DNA of 64,000 nt from Fremontodendron californicum. Taxonomy: Eukaryota > Streptophyta > Magnoliopsida > Malvales > Malvaceae. The notes beneath the pieces are model-generated. The model was not told the DNA's origin and did not search any database. It saw only the letters and a list, made by a program, of their open reading frames with translations. Location of the stretch: positions 2,118,001 through 2,182,000 of the forward strand of contig JAULJL010000041.1 of NCBI GenBank assembly GCA_030761205.1. The letters are read 5' to 3'. Of the stretch, positions 61,051 to 64,000 are shown one piece after another (the first letter of the stretch is position 1; each line of letters begins with the position of its first letter). The translations under genes and the position numbers were made by a program.

Positions 61051-61380
61051 AACATTATTTAAAGACTACATAAAGCTTTTCTAATTAGTTTTACAACTTT
61101 ATTGACAAAAATTTTAGGCTTATCTAACACACTTTATTACAAACTTTAAGAATCATCTCTACCATTAAAGCTTTACAGGTAAAGCTTACCTAAAACAATA
61201 TACAACCTGGCAAAAATAAAAAATAAGACTTATCTACAAAATCTCCTTTTGAGATTATTATCTTGACACTTTCTTGTCGTATGCTAAATAAATTTCCAGT
61301 CAGTCATTGAAAATGTCAGAGATATTTTATCACCCTTCCAGAATGTTGTCAGAATTAAATGCTTCTTAATCTTCAGGACT
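61051..61380. other. Stretch between the two remnant ORFs
   Basis: AT-rich, no open frame; may be non-coding or decayed sequence of the same element. Confidence 0.35.
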
Positions 61381-61811
61381 TCAGCTGGGTGAATTATGTG
61401 GAGTTAAACCAGCGACATCTTTTTCTGTAGCTCTTTCCATAATATCAAAAAAATATTCTTCAGGATATCTAATATTTAAATGAGCTATTTTATTTAACAG
61501 CTTTAATGCTGCTGGCTCTCGTTCAACTCTTGCAAATAGAATTCCATATTCTGTATCTTCTTTTAGATTTTTCTCCATAGTAGGCATTACAGAACAAAAA
61601 ATTCTTCGTCCATCTGTTCTGATGGTCTTAAAATATTGAGTGGTTCCCAATATTTCTTTAGCTTTATTAATTAATTCTATTGTAGATTCAATGAAGTAAT
61701 CGTAAAAATAAAATTTTTCGATTTCTTCATTTGACTATTCATAATTTCTAACAATAGAATTTGCTTCAGTGATAAAAATACTGTTTGTATTTTCTGGCAT
61801 ATCTTGCTCCA
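61381..61811 (-). pseudogene. Second remnant ORF, opposite strand, family uncertain
   Basis: On the minus strand 61381-61650 codes for 89 aa (charged, with RTDGRRIFCSVMP and EPAALKLLNKIAHL). The same frame upstream to about 61811 continues to look protein-derived, with a stop between. It could be another gene of the element that left 60028-61050, inverted by rearrangement. I do not recognise it with confidence. Confidence 0.3.
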
Positions 61812-61889
61812 TCTAAAATCCATATTTGATAACGTTGATTTTTTTTCTTCTCTTTATCGTAATCCTATAGAACTAAATATTTCAAATTT

Positions 61890-61916
61890 ATAATAATAAT
61901 AATAATAATAATAATA
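61890..61916. repeat. (TAA)n microsatellite
   Basis: About nine TAA units. Confidence 0.9.
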
Positions 61917-61952
61917 TTCTTTTAACCATATCATAGATTTTATAAAAGCTGG

Positions 61953-64000
61953 TGTCGCAACCTAAAAAAATAACGACGAGTCTCATCGCAAGACTTTATT
62001 ATTCGTTAAGCGTGACATTAAAAAAAACCCGAGGAAAAGTCGACTTAATTCCTCTAGAAAAATGAAGGTTTTGAAAATGACCTTAAAAAAGACATGGAGT
62101 CGCCACCAATCTTTTTTAGCTAGGTGTGATCGGCCACCTATTAAAACCGGTTTTATAAAATATGTTAAAAATTAATTAAAATATTTTAAAAACCAATTTC
62201 AAGTCTGCGTTTTAAACCAGAGAAATCAAAGAAGCGGGTTCGGGAGTCGGTTACGTGTGGGGAAGGATTAGCACCCCCACAACGCCCGTATAAATCGGTA
62301 CCTTATTAATCGTGTGTTATCTCAAGTCTCAGTAAAAGTTGGTTTTAAATTTAGTATTTCGAGTTAATTCTCAATTTAAAAATAATTCCATTTTTTATTG
62401 AAAATGATCCGGAATTTATAAATTCAAAATTTTCCTATATTCCCCAACAAACGTGGCAAAATATAGAAATTTTTATTAGTTTTGGAAAACTTTCTGAATC
62501 ATTCTCTTTTTTGAAAGAAAGATATTCCTTTATTAATGATAATTGATGATATTCCCTCCAGCAAACCCGGTAGAGAACTCATGAATTATTTTAACTCGGG
62601 AATATCTTTATTTTTATTGAAAACCATTATCTTTTGAAAACATTTAAAATAAATGAATACGTATATGCTAAATAAAGATAACTAAATAAAAGCATAGGAT
62701 ATCATGAAATATTCGAAACCATATAATAAACCATGTAACATCAAAAAATATAAATCAAAATAACAACAATATCATAGAAATTATTATAGCAAGAATCACA
62801 TATTATATAAAATGCATGAATATAAAAATGCAATGCATGAAATGTATTTTTTTCCTTTAATTAAGGAAATCCGTATATCTAAAAAGATATCCGGCTACCT
62901 TAGGAAAATATGTCAAATTAAATATTCTAAAACCAAAATACTTTGTGATTGTTTGAAAACAATTTTGAAAAGCTTGAATTAAAAATAAAAACTGGGCTAA
63001 TTTCTTTAAAATGGCTCTAATTTCCTAAGTTTAAAAAATCCGGACTTGACTACCCTTAACCCGGGACTTGAAAAACCATTTTTAGAGTTTGAAAAGGCTT
63101 AGAAATTACCCTAAGTCAGTAGCTAACCCTTCTAATCAGCCCACTCTAAGTAAATTAACCAAAACAGAAAATTGTTTTTTTTTTTAAATTCAATTCTGAC
63201 TCCACTGTCCAGTTTTAATCCACGAATTTTTATCCTATTTTTAAAAATTCCAAAAATTCTAAAAAAAATACTGGAAACTCAGAACATGTAAAACTACACG
63301 AAACAAAATCGGCTTAATTTTCGAATCAAAGATGAATTCCCAGAAAAATCAGAGATGTACGAGTTTTTGGAGGAGAAAAAACTGCTTTGTTTTTCTTTAA
63401 ATTCAATTCTGACTCCACTGTCCAGTTTTAATCCACGATTTTTTACCCTATTTTAAAAAATTCCAAAAATTCTGAAAAAAATACTGGAGACTCACGACAT
63501 TTAAAACTACACGAGAAAAAATCGGCTTAAGTTTTTGATCAAAGATGAATTCCCAGAAAAATCAGAGATGTACGAGTTTTTGGAGGAGAAAAAACTGCTT
63601 TGTTTTTCTTTAAATTCAATCCTGACTCCACTGTCCAGTTTTAATCCACGATTTTTTACCCTATTTTTAAAAATTCCAAAAATTCTAAAAACAATACTGG
63701 AGACTCAGGACATATAAAACTACATGAGAAAAAATTGGCTTAATTTTCTGATCAAAGATGAATTCCCAGAAAAATCGGAGATGTACGAGTTTTGGGTGGA
63801 AAAAAAACTGCTTTGCCAACACATTTTTTTTTGTCTTTGATAAAATCATTTAAAATTAAAAATAAAAATATTTGAAACTCATAAAATGACTTGAAAGCAG
63901 TAGCTAGGACTTTTTGAAAGTTAGATAAAAAATGACTAAGTAAAAAAAATCACAAAGGTAGAATAATCAACTTGACAAACTTAATTTTCCACAAGTGTGC
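61953..64000 (+). mobile_element. Partial Ogre/Tat-like LTR, running off the window
   Basis: Starts TGTCGCAACCTAAA. It includes ATGGAGTCGCCACCAATC (62095-62112) and GGTTACGTGTGGGGAAGG...TAGCACCCCCACAACGCCCG (about 62249-62288), blocks I associate with Ogre-type Ty3 LTRs. No coding frame. The end of the LTR and any internal region lie beyond 64000. Confidence 0.6.
63186..63820 (+). repeat. 213-bp tandem repeats inside the Ogre-like LTR
   Basis: Three units start at 63186, 63399 and 63612 (AAATTCAATTCTGACTCCAC). Each contains CAAAGATGAATTCCCAG and TACGAGTTTT. The last unit ends with a diverged GGGTGGAAAAAAAACTGC. Small differences only. Confidence 0.9.

Noticed and set aside
63186..63820. CRISPR-like array
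   Set aside because: Units are 213 bp, directly adjacent, with no spacers, within a plant LTR.

Overview
This is nuclear DNA of a flowering plant, most likely a eudicot. It is AT-rich, its genes have many short introns with GT..AG borders, and it carries plant-type transposons (tRNA-Asp-primed Ty3 elements, hAT and Mutator MITEs, a TRIM, a CACTA end). The species cannot be named from the sequence.

Layout. (1) 1-12446: two non-autonomous Athila/Tat-like Ty3 LTR elements in tandem. Element A is the 3' part only (1-4789). Element B (4790-12446) has a truncated 5' LTR, a tRNA-Asp primer-binding site, a gag-like ORF and a complete 3' LTR. Neither shows pol. Each carries an intact, intronless 215-aa gene for a LONELY GUY (LOG) type cytokinin-activating enzyme. 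B also carries a basic, cysteine-rich ORF upstream of LOG. (2) 12447-18565: a broken sulfotransferase copy split by a hAT MITE, then repeats, then an intact intronless cytosolic sulfotransferase gene (17528-18565, +). (3) 20291-48104 (-): the complete gene for the second-largest subunit of RNA polymerase III (NRPC2). I placed all 38 coding exons (1158 aa); one intron has a GC donor. Its introns hold a 539-bp foldback, a 1.2-kb Mutator-like element, a TRIM and several MITEs. (4) 50231-52822 (+): a three-exon gene for a thylakoid protein resembling MPH1/TEF5, divergent from NRPC2. (5) 52823-64000: a repeat sea with hAT MITEs, a tandemly duplicated composite repeat, pararetrovirus-like scraps and the start of an Ogre-like LTR with 213-bp tandem repeats.

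The host genes are ordinary housekeeping and accessory genes. The most unusual content is the retroelement family that carries a plant hormone-activation gene as cargo. Two neighbouring copies keep the reading frame open with the catalytic motifs present, and the C-terminal tail is not typical of LOG proteins.
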